A DNA stretch of 64,000 nt from Hevea brasiliensis (Eukaryota > Streptophyta > Magnoliopsida > Malpighiales > Euphorbiaceae), in the NCBI RefSeq assembly GCF_030052815.1, contig NC_079496.1:41875593-41939592 (forward strand), written 5' to 3'. Of the stretch, positions 11,035-23,332 are shown in pieces. A program made the position numbers and the translations under genes. The notes under the pieces are model-generated. The model worked only from the letters and a program-made list of their open reading frames with translations, was not told the origin of the DNA and made no database searches. Within the stretch, counting starts at the first letter, position 1, and each line of letters opens with the position of its first letter.

Positions 11035-11644
11035 TCACATTTTATCAAAGCATTCACAACTCAATAGTGTTGTCAACAATCACACAGTTAGGGCCATGAC
11101 ACAAAATTTCACGATCAATGCCATGTTGTACACCATGACAAAGCAATCTCAACCCCATTAACCATTATTAATGAAGTAGGGGGGCTAGCTAGCAATATGA
11201 GTACTCATCAGATCTCAACCTCAAGTGACAAGCCAAAGAGGGAGGTAACATAATCAATCTTACCTCAAATAATATGGGACACAAATCAAATTGCCATGCC
11301 AACTGTGGTTTCAAAACAAATTTAAGATAATTTCCATTCAATAATCACATTTGTAAAATTAAATAATCACATTTTTTTTTATCAAAAATCCCCATATAGG
11401 GTTGGTAACACATCAATACTCAAAACACTTCTAAAAGCATTCAAACTGGCTCACCCCCTTGCTATAATAAGATTTATAGCCAATATCTGCCTTTCCATAA
11501 TATAACTTCATTTCACAATTTAAAATCCTCAAAACACTACAAATAATTCTTAATTGCATAAGAAAAATCATACTTGAATCATACAAAGTTCATTCAATAC
11601 ATTTACAATGTTAAAACAAAAGGAAAGTCTAGTTGTGCACAAAC

Positions 11645-11705
11645 CTTCAATGAATCTCCTCTTCTTTGACTTACTTCTCCTTGTCTCTCAAGGTCTCTTT
11701 TTCTA
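11645..11705 (-). other. Candidate 61-nt mini-exon in LTR E
   Basis: On the minus strand it is preceded by GTGTGTTTTCAG and followed by GTTTGTGCAC, with AG as its last two bases. The same borders occur in LTRs B, D and F. Splicing is inferred, not observed. Confidence 0.45.
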
Positions 11706-13840
11706 CTGAAAACACACAAGTGCAATGTCTCAATACTCATTCCAATTATCACCAATAGCTAATCAGTAAATGTTTAATGAATCCCTAAGTTAATTATGTA
11801 AGTTAAATGAATTTTGGGTTCCGGACAGTTTTGGACCTTCACTATAAAACCCAATCTCAACTTGGTTTCAATCATAATTTGGGAAGGTGATCTTAATGAA
11901 AGTTGTTCCTTTATGTCTTGCCTTTAATTTTCTTTTTGAATTACTTAATTTGGAGATCCGGATCTCTAGTTATGGTCAAAATATTAGACACTATTTCAAG
12001 TGTCATATCGTGAAATTTCAGGTTTTCTAAATTTTTACCTTAAATTTATATTCTATGCCCAAGCACCTTATGCTCAGAATTTGAACTAGGTCCCTAAAAC
12101 AATGTTTTAAGCCCTTGTCTTAGGTTTCCAAATCATTTTGAATCACTTCAATTAGAGTTTTTTAGAGGAAGTTATGGCCTGATAACCATTTGGAGGTCAC
12201 AGGGATATTTTGTTGAAGTGCAGGATTTCTAGATTTGGCATTCCTGACTTACCTCAACATTTCCCCTACTTTGCCCTAAGATCTGGGCTTAGGGCAAAAG
12301 ATGAAAGTTGTAGTTCTATGTCTTTTAGTTATTTTGGCTTTAGTATCACCTAGTTTGCATCTATATAGCTCCACTTATGGCCATTTTGCCAACACTGGTC
12401 GAATGACTAATTACTTACATTTTCCAGGTTCAGTCTAGAATCAAGGCAGATTCTTGGACTTACTTTGTTCAAGAAATTTGATCAAGTTAGGGTCATAATT
12501 TGGCTTCATGATCTTCATAAGAGTTGTTCTTGTATGTCTCAAGATTCCATAGGTTCTAGAATTACCCAATTTGGAGTTTCCTAGAGTGATTTATGCTTAA
12601 TTAACTAAGTACTATTTATTTGGTCAAATTTTCTAGGTCCAGAATTGGTAACCCAGATTCAAGCTCTAATAAAGGTTCCCTATGGTCATTTTCTGGGCAA
12701 GTGGTCCTCATGAAAGTTGGAGCATTATGTCTTAAGTTTCATTTTTCAGTTAGTTTCACACTAATTGGAGCTATGTAGCTCAACTTATGAGCTTCTAAAC
12801 ACACTGGACTCAAGTGTCTAGATTTTAGCACATTGATCACCACTCCTATTCCATTAATTCCTTCACCAAACTAATATCAATTCTCATTAATTGTAAATCA
12901 AATGACCATAATTTAATCTTGTAAACACTAATTGAATATCATACTATAAAAGCCCTAATTCTCCAAAATCCTAATTCCACATCTTTCCAATTCATTCAAA
13001 TTTCATGCAATTTCAACATGTAAATCATGTATACACCTCCACACAAGCTTGAATTCAAGTTCAATTCAATCAAACACATCAAAACCCTACCATACCCCAA
13101 GCTGGCCAAATTTCCCCTTCCCCCATTCATGCATGATTTTCATGCTTTCCCATGTAATTTCCCCACAATCAACCCTAATTCCATGAATACCTCACAATTT
13201 AAGCTTGTAAGATAACTTACCTCTAATGGAGCTTTTCAAATATTCCAATTCTTCACTTTCTTCAACTCTTCTTGTTTCTATACTTCTAACCAAGGTCTAA
13301 TTTCAAGGTTTCAAGGTTTAACTATGGAATTTGTGGAAGAAATGCAAGGTTAAAAACTTGGAAATGGTTGAAAATGGAGGAAGATGAGTGAGAGAGGGAG
13401 TCGGCAAAATTTGGGGAAGAAGATGGAATTATTTGCTTTTTAATTATTTTTGTCTTGTTATATACAAATATCCAAAAATTAATTATTTAAATTATAATTT
13501 TAATTATATACAATTTTATTAATTCCTTTTATGTCCCAATTAAATTTTCCTGCATACTTTGATGAATTTAATTCTTTTCCAATATTTTAATCTTACTCAT
13601 TTTAATGGACATTTAGGTCAAAAGTCAACTCTTGAAGTGAATTGACCAAAATGCCTCTCATCAAGTTATACTCCATCTGTTTCCATAATAGACGATGAGT
13701 CCTTAAGTTTTGATTCACTCAAGTGTGCTTGTCCTCTTTTTATTTCTTTGATTTTCAAATTCCCAATAATTTTTAAATTAATCCTTAATTAGAGGTTCTA
13801 TAGGGTCCCACATGAAATTAGGGTAGCAACTAAACTCACA

Positions 13841-13891
13841 GTCGCTTCCTGGTCCGATCACCCATCGTCGGAATCTAAGCTCATTTAACCT
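13841..13891 (-). promoter_or_regulatory. 5S-rRNA-like block in LTR E
   Basis: The minus strand reads GGTTAAATGAGC, then CGATGGGTGATC, then AGGAAGCG. It starts about 172 bases from the LTR 5' end, the same offset as in the other LTRs. Confidence 0.5.
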
Positions 13892-14571
13892 ATTTATACT
13901 TCATTTCTCTTATTTTCCACCAATTTCATTTGATCTTTATTAGTTTAATTTTTGGCTTTTCTATGTGATCTAAGTATGGTTCCAGACATTCTAGCTGTCC
14001 GAATAGACATTAGTCACCAGAACAATAGAATGTACAGAACTACTTAGTATGAGGGTGTTACAACTTTTAATTAGTTATTTTTTTTCAACATGCAGGTCAT
14101 ATCACCACAACCCTAAGTAGAAAGTCAACTAGAGGTAGAAAGAGAGATTCATCTTCATAGCTTACACCAAATACAGAGGTATATTTAAGTACTATTTCAA
14201 ATAAATTGATATTCTCTATATTTATACTAATTTAATAGTTATTATTCATTTCAGGATAAAATTAACATTCCAAGAACAAGGACCGAGAGCCAAACAAAAT
14301 TAGCTCACAGCCAACCCTTATTGTGAATCATGACAATCAGAACCTAGCAACTAAACATCACCCTCAGTCCTATCCAAATCCCACTGTCCCTCTTAATTAG
14401 ACACAACCAAATCTCACTATCCCTCTTACTCAGTTCTAGCAAAGCAATAGTAACATTCTATTGATGACACAACTAAAGAAATTTCCAATTCCAATAAATA
14501 AAAGAATCCCAAAATTGACAATAAGTGTAAGTGACTATCTATTTAACAATATTTTTGGCTTAAATGCATTT

Positions 14572-14597
14572 TTGTGTGTGTGTGTGTGTGTGTGTAT

Positions 14598-14667
<70 letters not shown>
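14572..14667. repeat. Compound (TG)n(TA)n microsatellite
   Basis: About 24 bases of TG repeat pass through a short interruption into about 60 bases of TA repeat. Frames reading VCVCV..IYIYIY here are translation artefacts of the repeat. Confidence 0.97.
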
Positions 14668-14670
<3 letters not shown>

Positions 14671-15796
14671 AGAAAGAAAAAAAACACAACCATTCAACCC
14701 ACCAAGATAGTCATCAAGTAATGCAGAACCCCCTTATGCAACCAAACCATCTACTACTGCAAAAACATCTACTGGAAGTCAATCATCTGCTGCAAAGCCA
14801 CCTTAAGGAACTAAACATCTATTGTGGCAAAAACCCCTGCTGGAAGTCAACCATTTGCTGCAAAACCCCCAGTTGTAACTCCACCAGCTACTAATGAGCA
14901 CTAACTAGAATGTCAATCATTTTATGCACATTTGGATGTATTTTGTGGACATGTTTATGAAGCTTTTTACTGACATGGTGCTATATAAATGTGACATTAT
15001 TTATTTTCAATGTTCTATAATATGGTGTCTTCATGCAGCGTTAATAGGCTGTAATTATGCATTGTTGATGTTTGGCCTATTATAGTCCATTGCTTTTTGT
15101 AATTATGCATGATTTTTTTATACAATTGGCCTTCTTAGTAGGATTTGACAATGAAAATTTTATGTTTTAAAGAACTTGATAGATTTGTGTCCATGTTTTT
15201 CATCTATATATTTCCATATTATTATGCATATCAAATACAAAGCAACTACATATTGTGGTAAACTACACCAAATTGGTCTCCTTGGCTCTGTTTATCAATG
15301 AATAAATAGTAATTTTGTGCTAAATTCATGTAACACTGGTTATGATGTTAAACATTCACATGCACAATTGACTGTCACTTAAGTAGATGAAATACACAAC
15401 AACTCATGCACAATTCAATCCAAGCATTTCCTACATCAAGTTGTGCATTCTCTTACAACAATTAATTATATAACTCTAAATTTTATTTTTCTTCCATTAA
15501 CTCAATAACCATACACATGAACACACATCCAGCAATTACACCAAATGATTTCATTCAATAAACAACAAAAAAAATACATTTACACTATCAATTGTCCAAT
15601 TTACAAGTGATCCCATTCTTATACAGTTGCATATAACCTATTGAATTCTACCACAAAACAAACTCTAATCAACTCCTCATCGCAGGTTTAAGGCAAATAT
15701 AATTTGCCTTTGTCATTTTCACACCCAATCCCACTTCACTCAATATAACTGCAATCACTAAACCAACTAAGAAAAAAGAGTATGCCAAAAGATTTA

Positions 15797-16130
15797 GGGA
15801 AAATTACAAAAAAGTACCCTGTGGTTTCACCTTTTTCATTTCAGGATCTATGGTTTACTTGTGACAAAGTGGTATCTTGAGGTATCGCACCATTAGCAAA
15901 CGATGACTTTCTATCTTCTTTATGTCAAAAGCTACTTACATGAAAGATAAAGCTGCTTACGTGAAAGATAAAACTGCTAACATGGAATATAAAATAATGG
16001 AAAAATTACAAAAAAAGTATCATGTGGTTTCACCCATTTTCACTTCAGGGTTTAAGAATTACTTTGTGACAAAGTAGTATCTTTTGGTGATAATCTGCTA
16101 GCAAACCACAACATTTTGTCTGACATTGTT
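15797..16130. repeat. Two tandem MULE-end-like units, about 202 bp apart
   Basis: Units begin at 15797 and 15999 with GGRAAAATTAC and share TGTGGTTTCACC, CATTTCAGG/CACTTCAGG, TGTGACAAAGTGGTATCTT and CAAAC. They are clearly related but diverged. Resemblance to Mutator-like termini is from family knowledge. Confidence 0.6.
15928..15990. repeat. Three 21-bp tandem repeats
   Basis: Three units of the form AAAGCTRCTTACRTGAAAGAT follow each other, the third more diverged (AAAACTGCTAACATGGAATAT). They lie between the two MULE-end-like units. Confidence 0.85.
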
Positions 16131-16804
16131 AAATTTTACTAATGTTATAACACCGCTTACCCGTCTACAGTGTAGCCGAGCAAGGCGTGTCACACGGAGT
16201 GCCGGAGCACCTAATCTTATCTGATTTCATTATAGTTCTTGATTTACTTGTTCAAAAACTTTACCTGAGGTTTAGGCTATTTTTACTATTTATCAAAATC
16301 TGACTAATTTAGAAAATTCAAAAATTTTAATAATAATCCAGTAGAGTGTCGGCTGTAATTTGAACTAACAGTTCTTCTGAGCCTGCCAAAAACAATTTCA
16401 ATATATGCTTAAATTCATAACTCATATTATCTCAAAGCATTCTCATCAGTTTCTCAAACTCAGATTCAGTCTCAAAATTTCTCAAATTCAATCTCATTCA
16501 GAATCATTATGATTAGATAATCAATTCAAATATCAGAATTCTTATATTTCATTAACTTATATAATTTGCTAATTAAGTACATAATTTTATCAAGTACAGG
16601 ATATATAAATGAAATTACAATTACTAATTCATATTACAATATAAGTAGTAATTATAATGTACAGATTAGAAAACATGCTTAAAATTAGCCCTATCTACAT
16701 GCATTGCTGAGGAGGTGACAACCTTGAATTCTTCTGACACTTCCACAGATTTGGACTCCAAAATCTCAGTCGAAGTACCTATGTGAGAAAATAATTCCAT
16801 CGCG

Positions 16805-16822
16805 CTAAGCATTTTTGCTTAG
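16805..16822 (-). promoter_or_regulatory. LTR hairpin, 7-bp stem (LTR A)
   Basis: CTAAGCA and TGCTTAG pair perfectly around a 4-nt loop. On the minus strand the hairpin follows GCACCA, as in the other LTRs. Confidence 0.6.
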
Positions 16823-17137
16823 TGGTGCAATAATATAACAAGAAATAATATATATATAAATAAAGAAAGAAATAAATCATAATTGGGATATCCAGGAATC
16901 AATTATTCTAACTGTATTGTATTTTAAGTCTCTACGGTTCTGTAAATTGTATCTTTTTTTATGTTTCTATTGCTAATCTCTTTTACTCATTTCATTCAAT
17001 GCTTAATTTAATTGTACTGAAATTTCTGTACACTTAACTTAACTTAACTGCTTGAATTGAATAATGTTTTAATTGACTGCCTGTGTAGCCTATACACTGA
17101 CCAGACTGGATAAATGGATATACTAGCACTGGATACC

Positions 17138-17142
17138 TAGTA
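17138..17142 (+). repeat. Target site duplication of solo LTR B (left)
   Basis: TAGTA, matched by TAGTA at 20951-20955. Joining the flanks recreates the LTR sequence seen uninterrupted on the other strand at 38325-38350. Confidence 0.95.
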
Positions 17143-17319
17143 TGTAACACCCCAAAGTTCGGTAGTGCGTTCTTCTGCTCCGGTGACCAGTGTTGTCCGG
17201 ACAGCTAGGATGCTTAGAACTACACTTTGACATGAGGGAGGAGACATAAAATAATGAAATACAATAAAAGAAAATACAAGAAAAACAAAGTAAAAATAAT
17301 AGCAAAGAAATGTGATCAA

Positions 17320-17372
17320 GTTAAGCGAGCCGGGAAACCTAACGATGGGTGACCACACCGGGAAGTCACGGC
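17320..17372 (+). promoter_or_regulatory. 5S-rRNA-like A-box/C-box block (best preserved)
   Basis: GTTAAGCGAGCC, then after 12 bases GATGGGTGACC, then GGGAAGTC. Plant 5S rRNA contains GTTAAGCGTGC, GATGGGTGACC and GGGAAGTCC in this order as its internal Pol III promoter. The spacing between the first two is about 7 bases shorter here. It starts 178 bases into the LTR. Pol III use is an inference. Confidence 0.6.
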
Positions 17373-18024
17373 GTGGACCGTTGACTAATACTGACTGCGG
17401 GAACCACGGAAAACATTTTTAGGACTTAAATAGACCCTTATTGAAGAATAAATATCATTAGAAAGATCAAAGAAAAATTAAATAATTAGTACAAAGAAAA
17501 GTGAGAAATCAAAAAATAGACAAAACCAGGTATTACCAAAAAATTAGGAATGCAACCCGAACAGGGGCATTATGGTCATTTGACATCCCAAATTGTCTTT
17601 TAACCTAAATGTCCATTAAAAATAAATAATATTACACTTAGAAAATAAAATGAAAAATTAAATTGAGGGTACCTAATACAAATAGCCAAAATGGAGTGAA
17701 AAATGTGTAAATAAAACATGTAAGCCTATTATATAGTTAAAATTGAGTGAGTGGGCCACTAAAGGAATATAATAGAAACATAATGGGGCAGCTGTAACTC
17801 CATTATCCAAACAGAAAAGTTCATCTTCTCCAAAACACCAAAGTTGCCGAATTGAAGGATGAGAAGAAACCTCCATGGGCGTTTTTGCATGAGCTTCATC
17901 CTCTCCCTCATTTCAACTCTATTCACTTAGGTTCCTTCATGAAAAATGGTCTACACATCACAAGGAAGAGTTTGATACCAAATTTGAGAAGTTTAATCAA
18001 GGTTTAACAAGTTCCAACTATAAG

Positions 18025-19462
18025 GTAAGTTAGCATTTTTGAAGATAGCTTTGTTAAACCTTGTGTACATGTTATGGGTGTTGGTTTTGTGAAGGAAATT
18101 TTTAAGTTGAAGAGTTATTGAGATATCCATTTTTGGGCAGCCATGTATTCATGTATTGATGAAGTATTTGTACAAATAATTGATGAGAATTATGTTGGTT
18201 ATGGTGATTTAATATCCTAGTGAATTACTTCATATATATATGGTGATTTTTGCACTTGGATGGAAAATTGATGAATTGTGGAAAACTTGGTATTGAGGAA
18301 GATTTTCGGCAGCCTTGGAACTCTTGGATAAGTGTATGTGTTCATGAAGATATAGGCAGAATTGTAGCATTAAGGATAGATGGATATGTATATGAAATTG
18401 TTGTGTAAAGTGTATGTAAAAACTAGTAATGTTTATGTGTATGTGTAATTGTATTTGGACTTTGGAAATTAGAATTATATTTGGTGTGTTGAGGATAATT
18501 GTAATCTTCCCAAAGTGATGTTAATGTAAAGTGGAATATGTTTTTGGTAATGTACCAAAACAGATTTGGTAGGGAAGTAAACATATTGCAAGGTAAGTGT
18601 GTGATTGATGTGTGTTTAAGTAAGGTAACTAAGGGCAGTGTACATTTTAGCCAATAAGTTTAAATGTGTAACCTCGATTGGTATGAGACCAATTGGAGGT
18701 GGAACTAGGAAAAAAATGTGCCAACTTTCATTGAGAAAGCATACCAAAATTCTGCTTGCAAGGTGACCTAAGAAAATGACCAATTCGGATTAGGTGCAAT
18801 TAGGACCTGAAAAATGACCAATTGGGCAGCAGTGAGTGTTTAGGCCATAACTCACTCAAAACAGGTCCAATTCACCTAAAATTTTAACCATGAATAGTTA
18901 AGACCCATACCTACAAGTCTTATGAAGACACCAAAGCCCAGAAATGACCAGAAGCAAGTCAAAAAGCTTGCACAAGTTCGGGTCCAAAAACTGGCCGAAC
19001 CAAAGTTGACCAAATTGACCTAAAATGACCTAATTTGATGCCATTTGACTAGCAATAGTATAATGACCATAACTTGGTCTACATAACTCAGATTGACCTA
19101 AAATTTTTCCCCGCGTGCAATAAGACATAGATCTACAAGTTTGTAGTTTTGACCAAAATCCGAAAACCGAGGGAACTAGGCCGTCCGGCTAGGTCAAACT
19201 AGTATCCCGGAATCCAGTAATTTGCAATAAAATGCAAGGAAATGCAGTATACATAGAAATGAGTTTGGTAAAACGTACCAACCCTAAAACCCTATCGAAT
19301 GTGATATATTAATGACACTAAAACCTAATTTACCTAAAACGCATCGAGGGTCGGTATATTAGGTGATTGAGCAAATAATAGCCTTCAGTGAATTACTTAT
19401 CGAACATTATCATTAGAGACAGTTTAATTTAGTACTGAAACACTTCAAATTGTGTTTCTCAG
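18025..19462 (+). other. Candidate LTR intron 1 (LTR B)
   Basis: The donor is AAG/GTAAGT at 18025 and the acceptor TGTGTTTCTCAG ends at 19462. The donor sits 883 bases into the LTR, near the offset seen in six other LTRs. No transcript evidence is available. Confidence 0.45.
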
Positions 19463-19525
19463 TTACCAAAGACTCAGGAAAAGGGAAGGAAACACTGAGT
19501 CAAGACCAGGAGACAAATATCAGAG
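19463..19525 (+). other. Candidate 63-nt mini-exon in LTR B
   Basis: It is preceded by TTTCTCAG and followed by GTTTGTGCAC. The equivalent segment is 64 nt in LTR D, 63 in F and 61 in E, with conserved borders and a diverged middle. Confidence 0.5.
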
Positions 19526-20308
19526 GTTTGTGCACAACAACTATTTCTTTTGAATTATTTTCAATTGAAATAAATATTGACTATTTGTATATTATTGTTT
19601 TAAATTGTGGAAATGGGTTTGAATGGATATTTATTGCTTGAAAAGCATTGTAAATGATTTGATGGATACTATTGATTGAAAAGCACTGTAAATGGTTTTT
19701 GTGGAAATTAAAGATAATTGTGAATTGTGTTGCCATTTTGTGAATGAAATTATAACTTTGGAAATTTATTGGATTCTCACGAATCATTTGAATAAAATGT
19801 TTGGAATTGATTTTGTGTTCACACTTAGCATGACAGTATCATATCATTCCTTCTCCATTTATGGAGTCGTGATCGTTTATTTTTCTCCCTCTCTGGTTTA
19901 CCAGTTGAGGTGATCGGATGAGTACTCATTATATAGCTAGCTCCCTTCCTCATTGATTTCGATTAGTGGGGTTGTGATTGCTTTGTCATGGTGTACAACG
20001 CGGCATTGATCGAAAATTTGTGTCAAGGCTTAAGTTGTGAATGAATTGGCAACACTGTATTCTTAACTTATTCGACTAAATTGTGTTGTTATGCGATTTG
20101 ATAATTTGTTAAATGAAGTTTAAATTCTTACTGAAATTTACTGTCTTTCGAATTTAACTATGTTTTGATTACTGAGATTTATTGTGATATTGGGTTAAAT
20201 TCCTTATGACAGTATTGTCTTGAATTTAACTATGGTTTTTAAGTATCCACTATTTATTTGAATTATGAATTGTGATTTTAAATTGTATTTGGTTAATGTT
20301 GTGCACCA

Positions 20309-20325
20309 CTGAGACATTGTCTCAG
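20309..20325 (+). promoter_or_regulatory. LTR hairpin, 8-bp stem (LTR B)
   Basis: CTGAGACA and TGTCTCAG pair perfectly around a single T. It is preceded by GTGCACCA and followed by CGATAG, and lies 25 bases before a pyrimidine-rich acceptor-like site. Confidence 0.65.
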
Positions 20326-22863
20326 CGATAGCTTTTTATTGCTGTCGTAGGTAGACAGACAGACAGTGCAGCAGACTAGGCTGCTAATACCTCCAGCGAG
20401 AGATTTTTCGGGTATAACGAGTATACCACATTTTGTATTTTGTAATGTAATGTATGTTCACTGTATGTACATATTGTTGTTGGTTTTGAGCAGTTGTAAA
20501 TTAAAATTGTACATTGGAGTTGTAAAGCAAATTATGAGATATTTTGACTTGTAAAAACTGTATTATATTTTCTCTATCTCAGTCCTTGAAAAATTACTGT
20601 GAATTTGACTTGAGAAATGTGTTGGGTTGAGAAAAATGTCGAAGTTGAAATTTGGAAATCTATTGAAGTGCTTTTACGAGTTTTACGAAGAACTGTTTTA
20701 TCCAAAATACAGATGGCACTTTGCCAAAAATTTTACAGAAACTCCAAATCATTCAAATGTGTTAGTTCTATCACTTCAGTTCATAAAAGTTTTTAACACC
20801 TGTAAATAGTGCTCACCACTGTAAAAGAAGTAAGAAAAGTTTTTAAAATCCCTTGTAGTGTATTTAATGGATTATCAGTAGACGGAGTTGGTAATTCATT
20901 AGGTATACTACGGGATCATGTTATGCCTTACAGAGGGGTAGGGTGTGACATAGTACCTCGGGCCGTCACACCATCGGTCACAAAGTGTCTCCTGGTGTGC
21001 AAATAGTGTGGCTAAAAAGCCATATAATAAATCTGGCGATAAGCCAAGTATAATAACACAATACGTATAGCCGTAGGCTATTAACGTCACAGTGCGGCAT
21101 AATAAGCCGTAAAAATATAATATGGCATGAAACCATTTACAGAATAGTTGTTAGAATCCTATTAGCATGCCAACCTATCCAAACTAGACAACTAGGCAAA
21201 TTAGGGCATATTACAAGATTAAATATTTATTTTTAGGATTTACTGGTCATTATACAATTCACTAGTCAATGAAAATGTTGACCTTTTCATACATCATGCA
21301 TAAGTTGATTCTAGTATCAACACGTCACAATTTACAATTCAATATGCTGTCAATATAATGCAATTTACCATTTTTACAAGTTGGCATTCATTGCCAAATT
21401 ATCTCAAGCATCATTGTATGTAAATGTCAAATTCTTAATTTTTGTGTGCTAGATTGGTCTAGCTTAAAGTCCTATTTCTCTTGATTTTAAGCTTCTGGTC
21501 AAAGAAGAAAAATTGTAGCTCTATGTCTTATTGCACTCTGGGCAAAATTTCAGGTCATTCTGAGTTGTATAGACCAAGATGTGGTCAATTTACTAAAGCT
21601 AGACAGATTGAACCTTTAGTGCAAAATTTGATCAATTTTAGGTCACTTTTAGTTCTGGCAGTTTTGGTACCCGAACTTGTACAAGCTATTTGACTTGGTT
21701 ATGGCCATTTTTGGGATTTGGTGCCTTCATAAGAATTGTAGCTCTATGTCTAAGATATCCATGGTAAAATATTCAGGTCAATTGGACCTGTTTTGAGTGA
21801 GTTATGGTCATCCTAATGACTACTGTTCATATGGTCAAAAATCTATATTGCAAGGTTGCCATTCCGGATTTGGTCATTTTTAAGGTCAGTTTCTAGGCAG
21901 AATTTTAGCAACATTTCTACATGAAAGTTGACCTATTTAGTGTCTAGTTTCACCCCCCATTGGCCTCATACCAATTGGGTTCGTGATTTGTACTTATGAC
22001 CTAATTTAGGTGCTGCCAACATACATAACCTGCATTTGAACATTACACTTCCAATTTTGACAATCCTCCTCCTCCCAATACTTCAACATTTAATCATGGC
22101 ACTTCTATATATATTGTACACAATTCCAACAAGCATTTTGGGCAGAACACTCAAGTGCTCAATGCACCCAATACACCATTAAGTTCAACATTTACTTCCA
22201 CCGAAATTCAACATACCTCAACACCAATATTACACATTCACTTCCATGGCAACTACACATGCTACCCACAATTTATCACCATCACACCTCATAAATATAT
22301 TACATAAAATCACATACAATTTCATAACATTTTAGGCTACCAAACATGGCAGTTTACCAAGGTATCAAAGTCCCATTTTCCAACCCTTAATTCAAGCACT
22401 AACATGCACATACTTGGATATTAACCTACTACAACTTTTATTTGAGTTAATAAACCTTAATTCCCATCAAATACATATAAGAATAAGTTACTAACCATGC
22501 ATTTTCATGGCTGCCAAAACTAAGGTTCACCAATACTCATCATTTCCTCAATTTTTCTTAGCAATTCAACTTACCCAAAGCTCAACACAAGGATTAGTGA
22601 AGGAAAATGGAAAGATTAAGCACTAACCTTATTTTGAGCTTTATAAACCTCACCAAAACTTCTTCTTTTTGCTTCCTACATGCTGCCCATGATGTGTAGA
22701 TCAACTTTAGAGAAGGAAGTTTGAAGAATCATGGCTTGAAGATGGGTGGATGAAGCTTGCTTGTGGGATGCCCATGGAAAAAACTTAAAAGCTCCAATTC
22801 GGCCATGGGAGAGGATTTGAAGAAAGTGAATTGAAAGTGGATGAAATCTGCCCTTAGGTGTCC

Positions 22864-22872
22864 TTTTTATAG
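22864..22872 (-). promoter_or_regulatory. TATA-like box of LTR A
   Basis: The minus strand reads CTATAAAAA, 631 bases into the LTR and about 240 bases before the donor-like site. The second copy is at 33434-33442. Confidence 0.45.
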
Positions 22873-23281
22873 TCCCACTAATCTCCACTAACTTAGGTTA
22901 ATTTTATTATATTTAAAGTTTTGATATTTGCAAATTAATCTCCCATTTCTCTTTTAATTGCACTTCATTTTTAATTTCATTTTTCATGAAATTTTCAAAA
23001 GTTAATATCATTTATTTTTAATGGGCATTGAGGTCAAAAGTCAACTGTAGGTGTTAAATGATCAAAATGCCCCTCTTCGGGTCAAAGTCGGACTTTTTCG
23101 GTAACACCGATTTACTCCTTGTACCACCGATTTCTTTAATTTTTGTTTTTCGTTTATACTAACTTATTAATTTTTTTTTTACATTTACAATATCAATTAC
23201 ATCTCAGTAGACCTTTAATTATGTTCTGAAAATATTTCCCTGAGTTTCCTGTGGTTCAGGGCTAGTCAACGGTCCTCGCTG

Positions 23282-23332
23282 TAACTTCCCGGTATGATCA
23301 CCCATCGCTACGGGTTTGGCTCGTTTAACTTA
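23282..23332 (-). promoter_or_regulatory. 5S-rRNA-like block in LTR A
   Basis: The minus strand reads GTTAAACGAGCC, GCGATGGGTGATC and CCGGGAAGTTAC in order, about 173 bases from the LTR start. Confidence 0.55.

Larger units (their letters stand above)
11035..14061 (-). repeat. Antisense gypsy LTR fragment (E), 3' end missing
   Basis: Read on the minus strand it starts at 14061 with TGTAACACCC and runs to 11035, where it abuts the truncated integrase. It lacks about 1 kb of the 3' end relative to the LTR at 55273, with which it shares the GTTGTACACC(A/G)TGACAA stretch near 11128. It carries the 5S-like block, a donor-like GTAAGT at 13215-13220 (minus) and a mini-exon at 11645-11705. No coding potential is seen. 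Confidence 0.85.
14062..16140. other. MULE-like / unassigned region between two antisense LTRs
   Basis: No convincing gene is present. The first part (14090-14900) has Thr/Pro-rich translations in broken frames, possibly the 3' end of a transposase or host-like gene, followed by a TTTTGTAATT-rich 3'-UTR-like stretch. From 15797 to 16140 there are two related copies of a sequence reading GGAAAATTACAAAAAAGTA..GTGGTTTCACC, a pattern I associate with Mutator-like element ends in plants. The antisense solo LTR A is inserted in it, and the sequence resumes at 23508. Confidence 0.4.
17143..20950 (+). repeat. Gypsy solo LTR B (3808 bp), nested in LTR A
   Basis: It begins TGTAACACCC, ends GGGTGTGACA and is flanked by exact TAGTA duplications. 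No internal region is present. In order it contains the CCGGTGACC block, the 5S-like block (17320), a donor AG/GTAAGT (intron start 18025), W-box-rich degenerate repeats (18840-19200), a mini-exon (19463-19525), a hairpin (20309-20325) and an acceptor-like site ending at 20350. Frames at 19450-19641 and similar are too short to support. Closest relative in the window: the LTRs of element F on the other strand. Confidence 0.95.

Noticed and set aside
14461..14894. Open frames through the TG/TA microsatellite (VCVCV, IYIYIY)
   Set aside because: Low-complexity translation of a dinucleotide repeat, with no protein-like sequence beyond it.
17320..17372. A genuine 5S rRNA gene
   Set aside because: Only the internal promoter-like part is similar. 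The 5' and 3' thirds of 5S rRNA are absent and there is no T-run terminator at the right place.
19450..19913. Frames of 63-73 aa conserved at 30017 and 30259
   Set aside because: They are inside solo LTR B. Conservation is due to the tandem duplication, and the predicted mini-exon crosses the first frame.
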